Assembly (NCBI GenBank): GCA_018266105.1
Contig: JAFEBA010000074.1
Span: forward strand, 1-46,228
Source: a bacterium
Lineage (GTDB): Bacteria; Vulcanimicrobiota; Xenobia; Xenobiales; JADMJV01
Direction: 5' to 3'
DNA: 46,228 nt
The notes under the pieces were generated by a model, which had not been told where the DNA came from, did no database searches, and saw only the letters and a program-made list of their open reading frames with translations. Made by a program: the position numbers and the translations under genes. Shown here piece after piece: positions 23,635 through 32,332 of this stretch (its first letter is position 1; each line of letters begins with the position of its first letter).

Positions 23635-24723
23635 AGAGAACTTGCGCCGTAAGCGCTGCACGGGCTTTTCAAAACCGAACCAGAGCACAGCCGCGGCCGC
23701 GATGGTCAGAACCGGACCCAGAAAGGCTCGCGGACAGGTGGGAATGACCGCCAGCCAGGGGTGGTCGGCCACCAGCCTGTCCACAGTGGGATTGAGGAAC
23801 GAATGCACCAGGTAGGCCCCGTAGGACATGGTTCCAATCCAGGCAAAGGGCTTCCAGGCCAGGAAGCGAGCCAGCAAGGTGCGCGGATTATGGCGCAGCG
23901 AAGCCACAAAGCCGGCGATCAAGATGCAATATACGGTCTGATGGAGGGGTGGCCTCCATTGGGCCCAGGTGCGATAACTCGGATCCCACCAGCCCAGGCA
24001 GAATACCGCCAGCAAACAGCCATATAGAGTGACCGGATGGCGCAGCCAGCGCCAGCGGTCGCGAAAGTCAAACCAGGCAAACAGGCAGCCCCACAGGATA
24101 TACTCCCCGGCCACCATCGGCAGACCGCCAAAAAAGGTGAGCGGACCGGAGGTCTTGAGCAGATAGCATCGGCACAGAATGGAAAAGACAATGCCGGCCA
24201 GCAACCAGCCGGTTCGGCGCGCGCGGGAGCTCCCGAATACAAATAGAGGATAGAGCAGGTAAAATTGCTCCTCCACACAGACCGACCAGAAATGGATGGC
24301 GTTTGTATTCCTGAGATTGAGGAAAGCCAGAAACTCAGCCGGCTCGCGACTGCTCAGTAAATAGATCTTCCAATTGAGTAAATAGGCCATGTTCCAGAAA
24401 AGGTAGGGAACCCCCCAGAGCATCCGGGTTACCGCCAGTACTACTAAATAGGCCGGCAAGATGCGTAGAATCCGTCTCCAGTAGAATGTGGTCAGGGCCT
24501 GACGGGCAGGCATGCTCTCGTAGGAAAAAAGCGTGTGGCTGATCAAAAACCCACTTAAGGCGAAGAAACAAGGCACGCTGAGCGACATCGAACCCACCCG
24601 GGAACCCGGATAGGTTTCGATCCAGTAGTGCCCTTCCAGAACCGCAAACAACAAAAAGCAGCGGAGGCCGACATAGGCGGGACAAAAGAAACCGGCTTCC
24701 GAGGACTGCTTCAGCCTGGCCAA
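23617..24723 (-). CDS. Acyltransferase 3 family membrane protein (copy 2)
   Basis: The 368-residue product is a multi-pass acyltransferase-3 enzyme, with YVGLRCFLLFAVLEGHYW, CFFALSGFLISHTLF, RRILRILPAYLVVLAV and SVCVEEQFYLLYPLF. It starts at a TTG that overlaps the end of the upstream membrane-protein gene by 13 bases, so it is the last gene of a three-gene operon (25583-26674, 24711-25586, 23617-24723). Local GC is lower than in neighbouring genes, visible as A/T-rich codons in 24100-24600. Substrate is unknown. Confidence 0.88.
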   Translation of the reverse strand: MARLKQSSEAGFFCPAYVGLRCFLLFAVLEGHYWIETYPGSRVGSMSLSVPCFFALSGFLISHTLFSYESMPARQALTTFYWRRILRILPAYLVVLAVTRMLWGVPYLFWNMAYLLNWKIYLLSSREPAEFLAFLNLRNTNAIHFWSVCVEEQFYLLYPLFVFGSSRARRTGWLLAGIVFSILCRCYLLKTSGPLTFFGGLPMVAGEYILWGCLFAWFDFRDRWRWLRHPVTLYGCLLAVFCLGWWDPSYRTWAQWRPPLHQTVYCILIAGFVASLRHNPRTLLARFLAWKPFAWIGTMSYGAYLVHSFLNPTVDRLVADHPWLAVIPTCPRAFLGPVLTIAAAAVLWFGFEKPVQRLRRKFSSTGSA

Positions 24724-25586
24724 CGCATCACCCCGCGCAAGTCATCCAGGCGAGTGCTGGTGATTAAGTGCAGCAAGACCCAAATATAGAAATTTTGCTC
24801 CTGGAAGAAGAACCAGCCCGGCCCCGTTTGGCCCACCCCCAGATACAGACCAAACACCAGTAAATGAACCAGGCCCACTCGCAGCAGATAGACCGAACGG
24901 GCGGGAAAGCCCGGCAGACTTAAGTAGTAGTGAATATACCAGCAGAAGTAATGGAACAGAATAATAAAGCCGCTCAGCTTGGGCGCCGGGATGAGGTAGA
25001 GCCAGCCCAGCTTGGCGGCCACATCCAGACTGGCGCCGGCCAGCAGAAAGTAGCAACTGCGCCAGTCGGGTCGGTAGCCGCCCCGCCAGATCAACAGAAA
25101 ATAGGCGAAATAGGCCAGCCCCGACAAGATCAGGCTGGGGCCTAACAAGGCCGGAAACTGAGGCCAGGCACCGCGCGCAAGCACAGCATCGGAAACCGCC
25201 GCCGCGTAGGTCACAATTAAGGGGAGCATCTCCAGCCAGCGGCCCATATGCATCGGGCTCTCCCCAAGCTTCAGGGGAATCTGGGTCAAATAGAGTTCGT
25301 CCAGGGCCATGTGCACCGCAAAATAGATGGTGGCCACGGCCGTGAGGCCCGATGGGAAAGGATGGGCCCAGTAGACGGTCAGGATCAGCCCGGCCCAGAA
25401 CAGATAGTTGAGCACATAGAGGCGCGTGACCTTACCGGCCAGGCCTTGATAGAGGTAGGCCATGGCAAAATGCCCCTGACCCAACAAGATCATGGCCAGA
25501 ATCACGGAACGCCAGTCCAGGAACAGCACCAGCGCGCCCGCCAGTGCGAACGAAAAAAGCTTCTCGGCCAGCACCTTGGAATTCAT
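24711..25586 (-). CDS. Uncharacterised histidine-motif membrane protein, paralogue A
   Basis: The start at 25586 is set by an ATGA overlap with the upstream acyltransferase stop. The 291-residue product has about eight to nine membrane segments. Conserved with paralogue B (26753-27679) are GQGHFAMAYLYQGLAGK, a HMALDE-YL-IPLKL motif, SPMHMGRWLEML, and the HYFCWYIHYYLSLPGFPARSVYLLRV block, then LHLITSTRLDDL. The membrane-embedded His, Asp and Glu residues could bind metal, loosely like Brp/Blh-type enzymes, but this is inference. It is translated with two acyltransferases, which suggests a role in lipid or glycan modification. Confidence 0.6.
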   Translation of the reverse strand: MNSKVLAEKLFSFALAGALVLFLDWRSVILAMILLGQGHFAMAYLYQGLAGKVTRLYVLNYLFWAGLILTVYWAHPFPSGLTAVATIYFAVHMALDELYLTQIPLKLGESPMHMGRWLEMLPLIVTYAAAVSDAVLARGAWPQFPALLGPSLILSGLAYFAYFLLIWRGGYRPDWRSCYFLLAGASLDVAAKLGWLYLIPAPKLSGFIILFHYFCWYIHYYLSLPGFPARSVYLLRVGLVHLLVFGLYLGVGQTGPGWFFFQEQNFYIWVLLHLITSTRLDDLRGVMRWPG

Positions 25587-26674
25587 GGCGGTGGCGCCCA
25601 GCGGTCCTTGGCTTGATTGGCCCGCTCTTCGAAAGTCACCCACATGAAGCCAGCCACGGCCAAAGAAAGCAAAGGCCCGACTACGGCCCTGGGGGCCTGA
25701 GGGAAGACGGCCAGCAGCGGCAGGGCCAGTAGAAGCTTATCCAGAGCCGGGTTGAGAAACAAATGGACCAGGTAGGTGCCGTAGGAAATTTTACCCAGCC
25801 GGGTGACCGGCCCCCAGCTCAACAGGCGACTCACCCAAGAGCTGTCCTGATACTTTAGAGCCAGAATCCAGATGGCCAGCAAGACCGCATACAGGGTCTG
25901 GTGCAGCGGGGGCTTCCACTGAGCATACAGGTAGCGCTGCACGTCCGAATCCAGGCAAAAGAGCGCCAGCAAGCCCGCTCCGGCTGTCCAAAAAGCCGCC
26001 CTGCCTCTGAGCCAGACGACACGCCCCTGAGACTCCAGCCAGGCCATCAAGCAGCCCCAGAGGACATACTCGCCGGGAACGGGCAGCAGGGTGCCATAGA
26101 AGGACAAAGGGTAGTGCAGGGTCAGCCAGATTCGAATGGCGATGCAGCTGAGGATGCCCAGGCTTAGCGCCAGCGTTCTCCAGGTCCTGGGGGTCCATAA
26201 CAGCAGGGGCGGGTAGAGCAGATAGAACTGCTCTTCCACCCCCATGGACCAGAGGTGGGCACCGTTGGTCTCCCAACTGGCCATATAGCGATTGAGTTCA
26301 ACCTGAAAAGGGTCCAGGCTCAGCCAGAAGAGCTTCAGATTGAAGAGATAGCTCAATTGCCAGGCCAGGTAGGGCACCCCCAAGAACAGGGCCGCGCTCA
26401 GCAGCACCACATAGTAAGCGGGAAACACGCGCAGGCCACGGCGGATATAGAATTCCAGTAACAACTGACCGACTGAGCCCTTCTGCTTGCGCTCACTGCT
26501 CAGCAAAAGGTGAGTGATGAGAAAGCCGCTGAGCACGAAAAAGCAGCAGAGTGCGTAGCTTAAGAACCAGAAATGGCTGACGTCCACCCGGCGATAAAGA
26601 TAATGAAACTGCAGAACGCCCAGCAGCAAAAAAAAACGTAACCCATCGTAAGCCGGCACGTAGGAGCCCCTCAT
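25583..26674 (-). CDS. Acyltransferase 3 family membrane protein (copy 3)
   Basis: From the ATG at 26674 (MRGSYVPAYDGLRFF) the product has about 363 residues. It has GLRFFLLLGVLQFHYLY, LCCFFVLSGFLITHLLL, IRRGLRVFPAYYVVLL and LWSMGVEEQFYLLYPPLL, and ten or so membrane segments. The reading frame upstream of 26674 lacks family similarity and overlaps the divergent paralogue B gene. It heads the operon continued by paralogue A and acyltransferase copy 2. Copies 2 and 3 are clearly related to each other and to copy 1, so this is local gene amplification. Confidence 0.88.
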   Translation of the reverse strand: MRGSYVPAYDGLRFFLLLGVLQFHYLYRRVDVSHFWFLSYALCCFFVLSGFLITHLLLSSERKQKGSVGQLLLEFYIRRGLRVFPAYYVVLLSAALFLGVPYLAWQLSYLFNLKLFWLSLDPFQVELNRYMASWETNGAHLWSMGVEEQFYLLYPPLLLWTPRTWRTLALSLGILSCIAIRIWLTLHYPLSFYGTLLPVPGEYVLWGCLMAWLESQGRVVWLRGRAAFWTAGAGLLALFCLDSDVQRYLYAQWKPPLHQTLYAVLLAIWILALKYQDSSWVSRLLSWGPVTRLGKISYGTYLVHLFLNPALDKLLLALPLLAVFPQAPRAVVGPLLSLAVAGFMWVTFEERANQAKDRWAPPP

Positions 26675-26752
26675 GGCCAGGTATTCCCGAAAGCGACAGC
26701 CGTTTCCCTCAGCCCGACAGGATGCCCACAGAAACGCCAGAAACTGAGCTTC

Positions 26753-27679
26753 GTGGCACAGACCGCAATCGTGGTGGAAAAGGTCGCCTCCGTCAGCCTG
26801 GCTTGCGCTGCCCTGGCATTTATGCCGCTCCTGCTGGTGCTCAAAATTGCGGTCATTCTGGGTCACGCCCACATTTTGACGGCCTGGCTTTACTGGTATT
26901 TGGCCGGCAAAACGCGGGGCACTTTCCCCCTGAGGTTTTCAGCCGCGCTATTGCTGGTCTTCGGCAGCTATCTGTTGCATCCGTGGTTCAGCGTGCTGAT
27001 CCTGGTGGCGCCGCTCTTTTTCCTGTTTCACTTTGTCTTCGATGAGATCCATCTCTTGAGGGTGCCGCTCAATCTTCGATCTTCCCCGGTCACGCCCGGG
27101 CGCTTTCTGGAAGCCCTGATGTTCGTCGCCCTCTACGCTGGATTGATCCTGGATGCGGTGCCCGGCCATTTACTCAGAAGTGGCTGTTCCCTGACGGTTC
27201 CCCCAGAAGTCTCCCACGGCCCCAAGTTCTTGCCGTTGCTGATCGGCTCTGGCCTGATCTACGGGCTGCTGATCCTGCTGGGTCGCCATCGCCCGGACTG
27301 GGGAAGCGCCTACTTCCTGGGTGGCTCGGCCGCGCTGGGCTGGCTGATCTGGCGCAACTTCCAGTGCGACTACGTCGCACTGCTGGCTTTTCTGATCCTG
27401 GTGCATGTGCTCAACTGGTATATCCACTATTTTCTCAACCTGGCTGGCAGCCCGCGGGCTCAGGCCCTGTATCTGGCCCGAGTGCTGGGGCTGATCCTGC
27501 TCTCGGCGCTGGCCTTCAGCCTGGGCCAGTTCAATCTGGCCGGGCCGGCCAGCCCCGGGCTGCGCTTTCTCTATCAGGAGACCTTCTATGATCTCTGGAC
27601 CATGCTCCACCTGATTTTCTCGCTGCGCCTGGTTGACTTGCTAGCCATCTTCCGGCTGCCGGCCCGAATGCCGGCCTAA
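26753..27679 (+). CDS. Uncharacterised histidine-motif membrane protein, paralogue B
   Basis: The 308-residue product is a multi-pass membrane protein clearly paralogous to 24711-25586. It aligns without gaps over the first 50 residues, which supports the GTG start. Shared features are GHAHILTAWLYWYLAGK, HFVFDEIHLLRVPLNLRSSP, GRFLEAL, and HVLNWYIHYFLNLAGSPRAQALYLARV, ending in LHLIFSLRLVDL. Here the first motif is GHAH with two histidines, against GQGH in paralogue A. It diverges from acyltransferase copy 3 with 78 bases between them, so a shared control region is likely. Function is unknown. Confidence 0.6.
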   Translation: MAQTAIVVEKVASVSLACAALAFMPLLLVLKIAVILGHAHILTAWLYWYLAGKTRGTFPLRFSAALLLVFGSYLLHPWFSVLILVAPLFFLFHFVFDEIHLLRVPLNLRSSPVTPGRFLEALMFVALYAGLILDAVPGHLLRSGCSLTVPPEVSHGPKFLPLLIGSGLIYGLLILLGRHRPDWGSAYFLGGSAALGWLIWRNFQCDYVALLAFLILVHVLNWYIHYFLNLAGSPRAQALYLARVLGLILLSALAFSLGQFNLAGPASPGLRFLYQETFYDLWTMLHLIFSLRLVDLLAIFRLPARMPA

Positions 27680-27724
27680 GTTCCACGAAAGCGCCAGAGG
27701 AAGAGCTTGAGGCGATGAGCAGCC

Positions 27725-28285
27725 TCAGTCCATCCAGAAAAACAAGGCGTCCCACTGGTTGTGAGGGGGATGGCGCAAGCAGGTCTGGATGACCAGGCCG
27801 TCTGCCAGGGGGTCGGCCAGGTCCTGCTTATAGAGTCGAACCAGTCCGTGGGATTCGAGATGGGCCTGAACCTTGGGGACGAGTTCAGCTACCTCGGGAT
27901 GGGGAAACAGGTCCAGGTCGTCCCAGCTTTCTGTAAAGGAACCCCCCGACCATCGGCTCCAGAAGCGCGCCCCCTGCTGCAAGCAGAAGTAGGGAGCCAG
28001 AGCGCTGAATGAAACATTGAGTCCTTCATAACCAATGCCGGACTTCCATTCAGGCTTTTCGCGAAAAAACCAGGCCTGGACGTGGCAGGAGAAACCCGAT
28101 TCCAGGTCGTCAGGGTTGAAGTGAAAGTCGACATGATGCAGGGTTCTGATCTCCACACAGCGCTGGCCGAACCAGTTGATTCGCTCCTTTTCTTCAAGGT
28201 TGATGGGAGGCTCACTGGAAATCGCTTTGCCCGACTGAAGAAGAACCAGTTCCTCCGGAGTCCAACGAACAGGTCTCTGGCGCAT
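27725..28285 (-). CDS. Hypothetical soluble protein
   Basis: The 186-residue product has no signal peptide or membrane segment and is rich in aromatic residues. It starts at an ATG nine bases after GAGGAA. Visible features are TPEELVLLQSGK, LHHVDFHFNPDDLESGFSCHVQAWFF, and a C-terminus CLRHPPHNQWDALFFWMD. The aromatic end is reminiscent of immunity-type or SMI1/DUF4253-like small proteins, but I do not recognise a family. It is convergent with paralogue B (gap 45 bases) and diverges from the kinase cassette with 190 bases between. Confidence 0.55.
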   Translation of the reverse strand: MRQRPVRWTPEELVLLQSGKAISSEPPINLEEKERINWFGQRCVEIRTLHHVDFHFNPDDLESGFSCHVQAWFFREKPEWKSGIGYEGLNVSFSALAPYFCLQQGARFWSRWSGGSFTESWDDLDLFPHPEVAELVPKVQAHLESHGLVRLYKQDLADPLADGLVIQTCLRHPPHNQWDALFFWMD

Positions 28286-28475
28286 GCATTGTTGTTCCTC
28301 GCTTGAGTTGGTTTGCCTGCGCCTTTCGTCCTCCAGGGGTCAGGCCATCATTGGAGCAGAGGAGCATTCATTGGAACAACGTTCGGCGATCAAAGTTCTT
28401 CCTTCCCCACGACGGGGGTTCGTGAGTGCGTACTCTGCAGGGGCAGCTTGAACAATCCAGAAGAATTCAGGCCGG

Positions 28476-29741
28476 ATGCGGATCGCGAGGTCTCTGGCCT
28501 GTCTGTTGCTGTTGCTCTCCGGCGCCAGGGCCAAGGATGGCCCATTCGTTCGCTTTCACACCGTCCCGCCCGATGCCATCGTGGCTGACCAGTTCGGAGA
28601 TCTGGGGACGGCCACGGAGCCCGTCAAGCTCCGGGACACCTACGACGGTGGCAACGTGGCTTTGACCTTTCGGGCCCCCGGTTACGAGACGAGCAAGACC
28701 GACGTCAGCTTTGCCTACTTTACCACCAGCCTGGATTATCCGCAAAAAGGTTCCGTGTATCTGGCGCCCCAATCGCTCTCGGCTTCTCTTCGGTATTATC
28801 GAACCCCGCTGCTGAGCGGTGGACTGCCACTCGGTTTGGGTTTGCTGCTTTACCTGCGCTCTCGTCGCAAGGTGCGCGAGGCTCAGGATATTCAGGACCG
28901 GCTGCAGCTGGATCCGGTTCTAGTCTCCGCCTCGGAGACGTCGCGTAGCTGCATTGGAGGCTATGCCTTGCTAGAAAGGCTGGGTTCGGGGGCGGCCGCC
29001 ACCGTCTGGAAAGGGGTGAAGCGGGAAGCGCCAGACTCGCAAAAGGTGGCCATCAAGGTTCTGCACCAAAGCTCCAGTTCGGGCTCTGAATTTCGCTCTC
29101 GCTTTCGGCGCGAGGCTCAGCTTTATCGCCAACTCTCTCATCCCAACATCGTCCACATGCTGGATTGGGGCGAAGAAAGCGGGCAGGTTTACCTGGTTCT
29201 GGAGCTGGCCGAAGGGGGGACCTTGCGTCGTAAGCTTGCGCCGCTGGTGGCATTGCCTGTGCCCCAGGCCCTTCACTACCTGGACCCACTTTTTAGCGCC
29301 ATGGCTTACGCTCACTCCAACGGCGTGGTGCATCGCGACCTGAAGCCCGAAAACATTCTGCTGACCGGAGACGATCGAATCAAGGTCTCCGACTTTGGCC
29401 TGGGGCGGGCCGACAATTCTGAAAGCCTGACTCGCAGCGACACCACCCTGGGCACCCCCGCTTACATGGCTCCGGAACAGATCCGCGGTGAGAGCTATCA
29501 TCCGGCCATGGATCAGTATGCTCTGGGTGTGGTGGCTTATGAGATGCTGACCGGCCAGCGCCCTTTTCAGGCTGATGATCCGGTGCAGATGATCTGGAAG
29601 CAGATGAATGAAGCTCCGCCGCCTCCCGATTTGCCCGAGCCGCTGGCCCAGGTGCTTCTGCGGATGTTGGCCAAAGAACCGAGGCTGCGTTTCGCCGACG
29701 TGGAGCTGGCCCGGCAGGCCCTGCTGGGTGCCTGCGCGTGA
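28476..29741 (+). CDS. Membrane Ser/Thr protein kinase with extracytoplasmic PEGA domain
   Basis: The 421-residue product has a signal peptide (1-19), an extracytoplasmic PEGA-like domain (24-80, with VPPDAIV and APGYET), and a transmembrane helix (about 108-127). A complete Hanks-type kinase follows at 158-415. Key residues are intact: glycine loop GSGAAATV (170-177), K194 in VAIK, HRDLKPEN (286-293), DFG (306-308) and APE (332-334). Having the sensor part first and the kinase last reverses the common bacterial order. Its TGA overlaps the GTG of the GAF-GspF gene (GTGA), so kinase and platform protein are coupled. Confidence 0.92.
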   Translation: MRIARSLACLLLLLSGARAKDGPFVRFHTVPPDAIVADQFGDLGTATEPVKLRDTYDGGNVALTFRAPGYETSKTDVSFAYFTTSLDYPQKGSVYLAPQSLSASLRYYRTPLLSGGLPLGLGLLLYLRSRRKVREAQDIQDRLQLDPVLVSASETSRSCIGGYALLERLGSGAAATVWKGVKREAPDSQKVAIKVLHQSSSSGSEFRSRFRREAQLYRQLSHPNIVHMLDWGEESGQVYLVLELAEGGTLRRKLAPLVALPVPQALHYLDPLFSAMAYAHSNGVVHRDLKPENILLTGDDRIKVSDFGLGRADNSESLTRSDTTLGTPAYMAPEQIRGESYHPAMDQYALGVVAYEMLTGQRPFQADDPVQMIWKQMNEAPPPPDLPEPLAQVLLRMLAKEPRLRFADVELARQALLGACA

Positions 29742-31270
29742 GTCTCCGCTCTGCTGCGGGACCTTGCCAGCGTGTGTTTCAGCAGACGCTGGAAGATCTG
29801 ATCGATGCCTTTCGACCCGAGCGCGCGCTGGTGCTTTACGCCCAGGAGGGACGGGAGTTGAGCGTGAGGGCGGCCTTCGGGGTGGACCCGAAAACCGTTT
29901 GGACCACGGCCCCGCTCAGCCTTTCGCTCTTTCGTCGAGTCTTCGAGACTGGCCAGCCCTTGCTGTGCGCGGATGTGGGCCAGAGCGAGGAATTTTCCGA
30001 ACTGACCAGTCTGACCCTCAGCGGCATGCGCAGCCTGATGTGCGTCCCGGTTTACCAGCACGAGCACGTCAAGGGTCTGCTGCACGTGGATGTTCGTCGC
30101 CGCCAGGTCGGCTTCAGCCCCAGCCAGCTGGCGGTCATGCAGTCGCTGGCTCGAGAGCTGGAGCAGCGACTCCGTCATCTGCCGGCCGCCAACCTGGAAA
30201 CCGATGAGAAGAACCTGGCGGGGCAGCCCCTCCTGCTGGCCTTTAAGCCCGCCTCCCGTGTCACCTTCTGGCGTTGCCTGGCCACCCTGGTTGGGGCGGG
30301 GGTGAGTCTGACATGCTCTCTGGAACTGCTCTCCCGTTCGGGAGAAGACGCCAATAGCCGCCAGGTGTGCGCGCGTCTGACCCGTCTGGTGGAAACTGGT
30401 CACGCTCTGTCCGAGGCGATGCGTCAGTGTTCTCCGGCTTTCTCGGCCGTTCACTGTCAGTTGGTGTTGGTGGGAGAACGCAGCGGCAAGTTGGTGGCGG
30501 TGCTGACCGACCTGGCCGCCAGTGAGGAGAGAACGGCCGCGGTGCAGGCTCGGCTGCGTTCCACTCTGACCTACCCGTTGCTTTTGTTTGTCTCTTCTGT
30601 GCTGATGCTGCTCAGCATACCTTTCTTGCTGCTGCGTGGACAGTTGGAGCTGCTGCGTTCGCTCAACGCCAAGCCCTCCTGGTTGCTTCAGGCCGCGGCC
30701 TCGACCGCGGAAGCGCTAAGCCACCCTCTACCGGCCCTGACCGCGTTGTTGTTGCTGCTGGGGGCGGTCCAGGCTCTTCGTCAACTGGGCCGCCAGCGAC
30801 GGCAGTGGTGGGATTGGGGACTGCGTTTGCCCAAGCTGGGAAAGACGCTGCGGTTGCTGACCAGCCTGCGCTTTGCCCGCAGTCTCTCGTTGCAGTTGCA
30901 GGTTGGCCTTTCTCCGTTGGAAGCTCTGACCAGTTCCGCTCGCGTTTCCGGCAATCCACTGTTCTTCGAGGAGATGTGGGAGGCTCGGGAGCGATTGGAG
31001 GCGGGTGAGGAGCTGAGCGCCAGCCTCCAGGCCAGCACCAACCAGCTACCGCCTGGCTTTGCAGCCACGCTGCGGGCCGGCGAAGAGTCGGGGCGGGTTC
31101 CGCAACTCTTGAACTGGCTGGCCGAGGCCTACGAGATGGAGTTGGAACTCACGCTGCAAAGCCTGTGCGCGGCTCTGGAGCCGATCTTGCTGATGCTGCT
31201 GGGCTGCCTGGCGGCCGGGCTTTGCCTCACCACCATGATGCCCATGATTCGGGCGGTGGAGAGCCTGTGA
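29738..31270 (+). CDS. GAF domain fused to a GspF/PilC-type platform protein
   Basis: The 510-residue product begins at a GTG overlapping the kinase stop. Residues 10-150 form a GAF domain (GMRSLMCVPVYQHEHVKGLLHVDVRR, then FSPSQLAVMQSLARELE). Two T2SSF domains follow: 168-290 (FWRCLATLVGAGVSLTCSLELL, LVLVGERSGKLVAVL) and 375-500 (RFARSLSLQLQVGLSPLEAL, TLRAGEESGRVPQLL), with membrane segments near 285-300, 335-355 and 480-500. A sensory GAF domain on an inner-membrane assembly platform is unusual. It is followed by two pseudopilin genes with overlapping starts, so this is one cassette. Confidence 0.88.
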   Translation: MSLRSAAGPCQRVFQQTLEDLIDAFRPERALVLYAQEGRELSVRAAFGVDPKTVWTTAPLSLSLFRRVFETGQPLLCADVGQSEEFSELTSLTLSGMRSLMCVPVYQHEHVKGLLHVDVRRRQVGFSPSQLAVMQSLARELEQRLRHLPAANLETDEKNLAGQPLLLAFKPASRVTFWRCLATLVGAGVSLTCSLELLSRSGEDANSRQVCARLTRLVETGHALSEAMRQCSPAFSAVHCQLVLVGERSGKLVAVLTDLAASEERTAAVQARLRSTLTYPLLLFVSSVLMLLSIPFLLLRGQLELLRSLNAKPSWLLQAAASTAEALSHPLPALTALLLLLGAVQALRQLGRQRRQWWDWGLRLPKLGKTLRLLTSLRFARSLSLQLQVGLSPLEALTSSARVSGNPLFFEEMWEARERLEAGEELSASLQASTNQLPPGFAATLRAGEESGRVPQLLNWLAEAYEMELELTLQSLCAALEPILLMLLGCLAAGLCLTTMMPMIRAVESL

Positions 31271-31656
31271 AGCGGCGGGGCCTGAGCCTGGCTGAGCTGG
31301 TCTTCAGCTTCGGGCTGGTGCTGCTGATTGTGGTGCTGATCTTTGAGCTGTTTCCTATGGCTCTCGTCAGTCTGCGCAGCTCGGCACAGCGCAGCCAGGC
31401 CCTGGCGGTGGCCGACTCGCTGCTGGCCCAGGCCATGCAGCAGCCTTTTCAGAAGTTGACTCCCGGTCTGGAGAATCTGCCTCCGGTCACGGTCGGCAGC
31501 ACAATGTTCCAGCCTTCTCGGGAGGTGCTGCGAGTGCAGCAGCCTGGCATCGATCCTGAGCGGATCCTGGCTCTGCGCATCACCGTGGTCTGGCTGAATC
31601 GGGGCCAGTCCCATCGACTGGTGCGAGAGACCTGGCGGACCAATGTGCAACGCTAG
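31267..31656 (+). CDS. Type IV pilin-like pseudopilin (first of cassette)
   Basis: The 130-residue product starts at a GTG overlapping the previous stop (GTGA). It has a prepilin signature: basic leader KRRG, then LSLAELVFSFGLVLLIVVLIFELFP with Glu at position five of the mature chain. The rest is soluble (ERILALRITVVWLNRGQSHRLVRETWRTNV). A PilD-type peptidase would cut after the glycine. It is coupled to a second pseudopilin, which overlaps it by 14 bases. The chain is short, as for minor pseudopilins. Confidence 0.85.
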   Translation: MKRRGLSLAELVFSFGLVLLIVVLIFELFPMALVSLRSSAQRSQALAVADSLLAQAMQQPFQKLTPGLENLPPVTVGSTMFQPSREVLRVQQPGIDPERILALRITVVWLNRGQSHRLVRETWRTNVQR

Positions 31657-32257
31657 GGCCAAATCGGGATTTACCCTGGCCGAGGCGCTGCTTGCCAGTC
31701 TGCTGCTTTCGCTGCTCCTGAGCGTGCTGGTCCAACTTGTGCTGCCTCTGGGCTACTCCCTGCGCTCGGCCAGTCATCTGGTGGCCTTTCAGCAGAGTGC
31801 GGCGATTTTGATGGCCAGGTTACGCACCGATAGTACGGCCACACCCGATTCGGCCGTGCTGACCCGCCGCCAAAGCCCGGGCCAGATCCTCTGCCTGCAG
31901 CCGGTGGATAGGATGGCGGCGGATAGCTCCCAGATCTTTTCTTCCCACCTGATCCTGTATGTGTGGCAGGCCGAGAGCGGGCGGGTTGTGCGCAAAACCT
32001 GGCCGCCCGCGCCTCCGCCCTTGAGCCGGCTGCCCGAGCCGGGCCGGCTGTTTTTGCCCAGCGACGCGGAGCTCGGTGAGCTCGCTGCAGCCAGCAACCA
32101 CACGGAGAAAGTCCTGGCCATTGAGCTGGAAGATTTTCGGGTGGAGAAGCAGGCTGCGCTTTTATGGGTTCAGCTCAGGTTTGCCTGGTTGGGTGGAAAG
32201 CGGCCCGAGCGGTTTGAGTTGGAACGGCAGATCTTCCTGCCCAATCGAAGCTTGTAG
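31643..32257 (+). CDS. Pseudopilin (second of cassette)
   Basis: The 204-residue product has the prepilin leader MCNARAKSG followed by FTLAEALLASLLLSLLLSVLVQLVLPLG, with Glu at position five. The C-terminal domain is soluble with AIELEDFRVEKQAALLWVQLRFAWLG, a strand-like region. It is read directly after the 31267-31656 pseudopilin. Together with the kinase and GAF-GspF genes it makes a four-gene cassette. It is likely a minor tip subunit of a type II secretion or type IV pilus-like system. Confidence 0.85.
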   Translation: MCNARAKSGFTLAEALLASLLLSLLLSVLVQLVLPLGYSLRSASHLVAFQQSAAILMARLRTDSTATPDSAVLTRRQSPGQILCLQPVDRMAADSSQIFSSHLILYVWQAESGRVVRKTWPPAPPPLSRLPEPGRLFLPSDAELGELAAASNHTEKVLAIELEDFRVEKQAALLWVQLRFAWLGGKRPERFELERQIFLPNRSL

Positions 32258-32332
32258 CCAGGAAGGAACAGAGGGCTTGCCAGAGAGGCTTTTTCCGCTT
32301 AGGCTGCAGGGCGCAGAGACGGGAGAGAGCAA

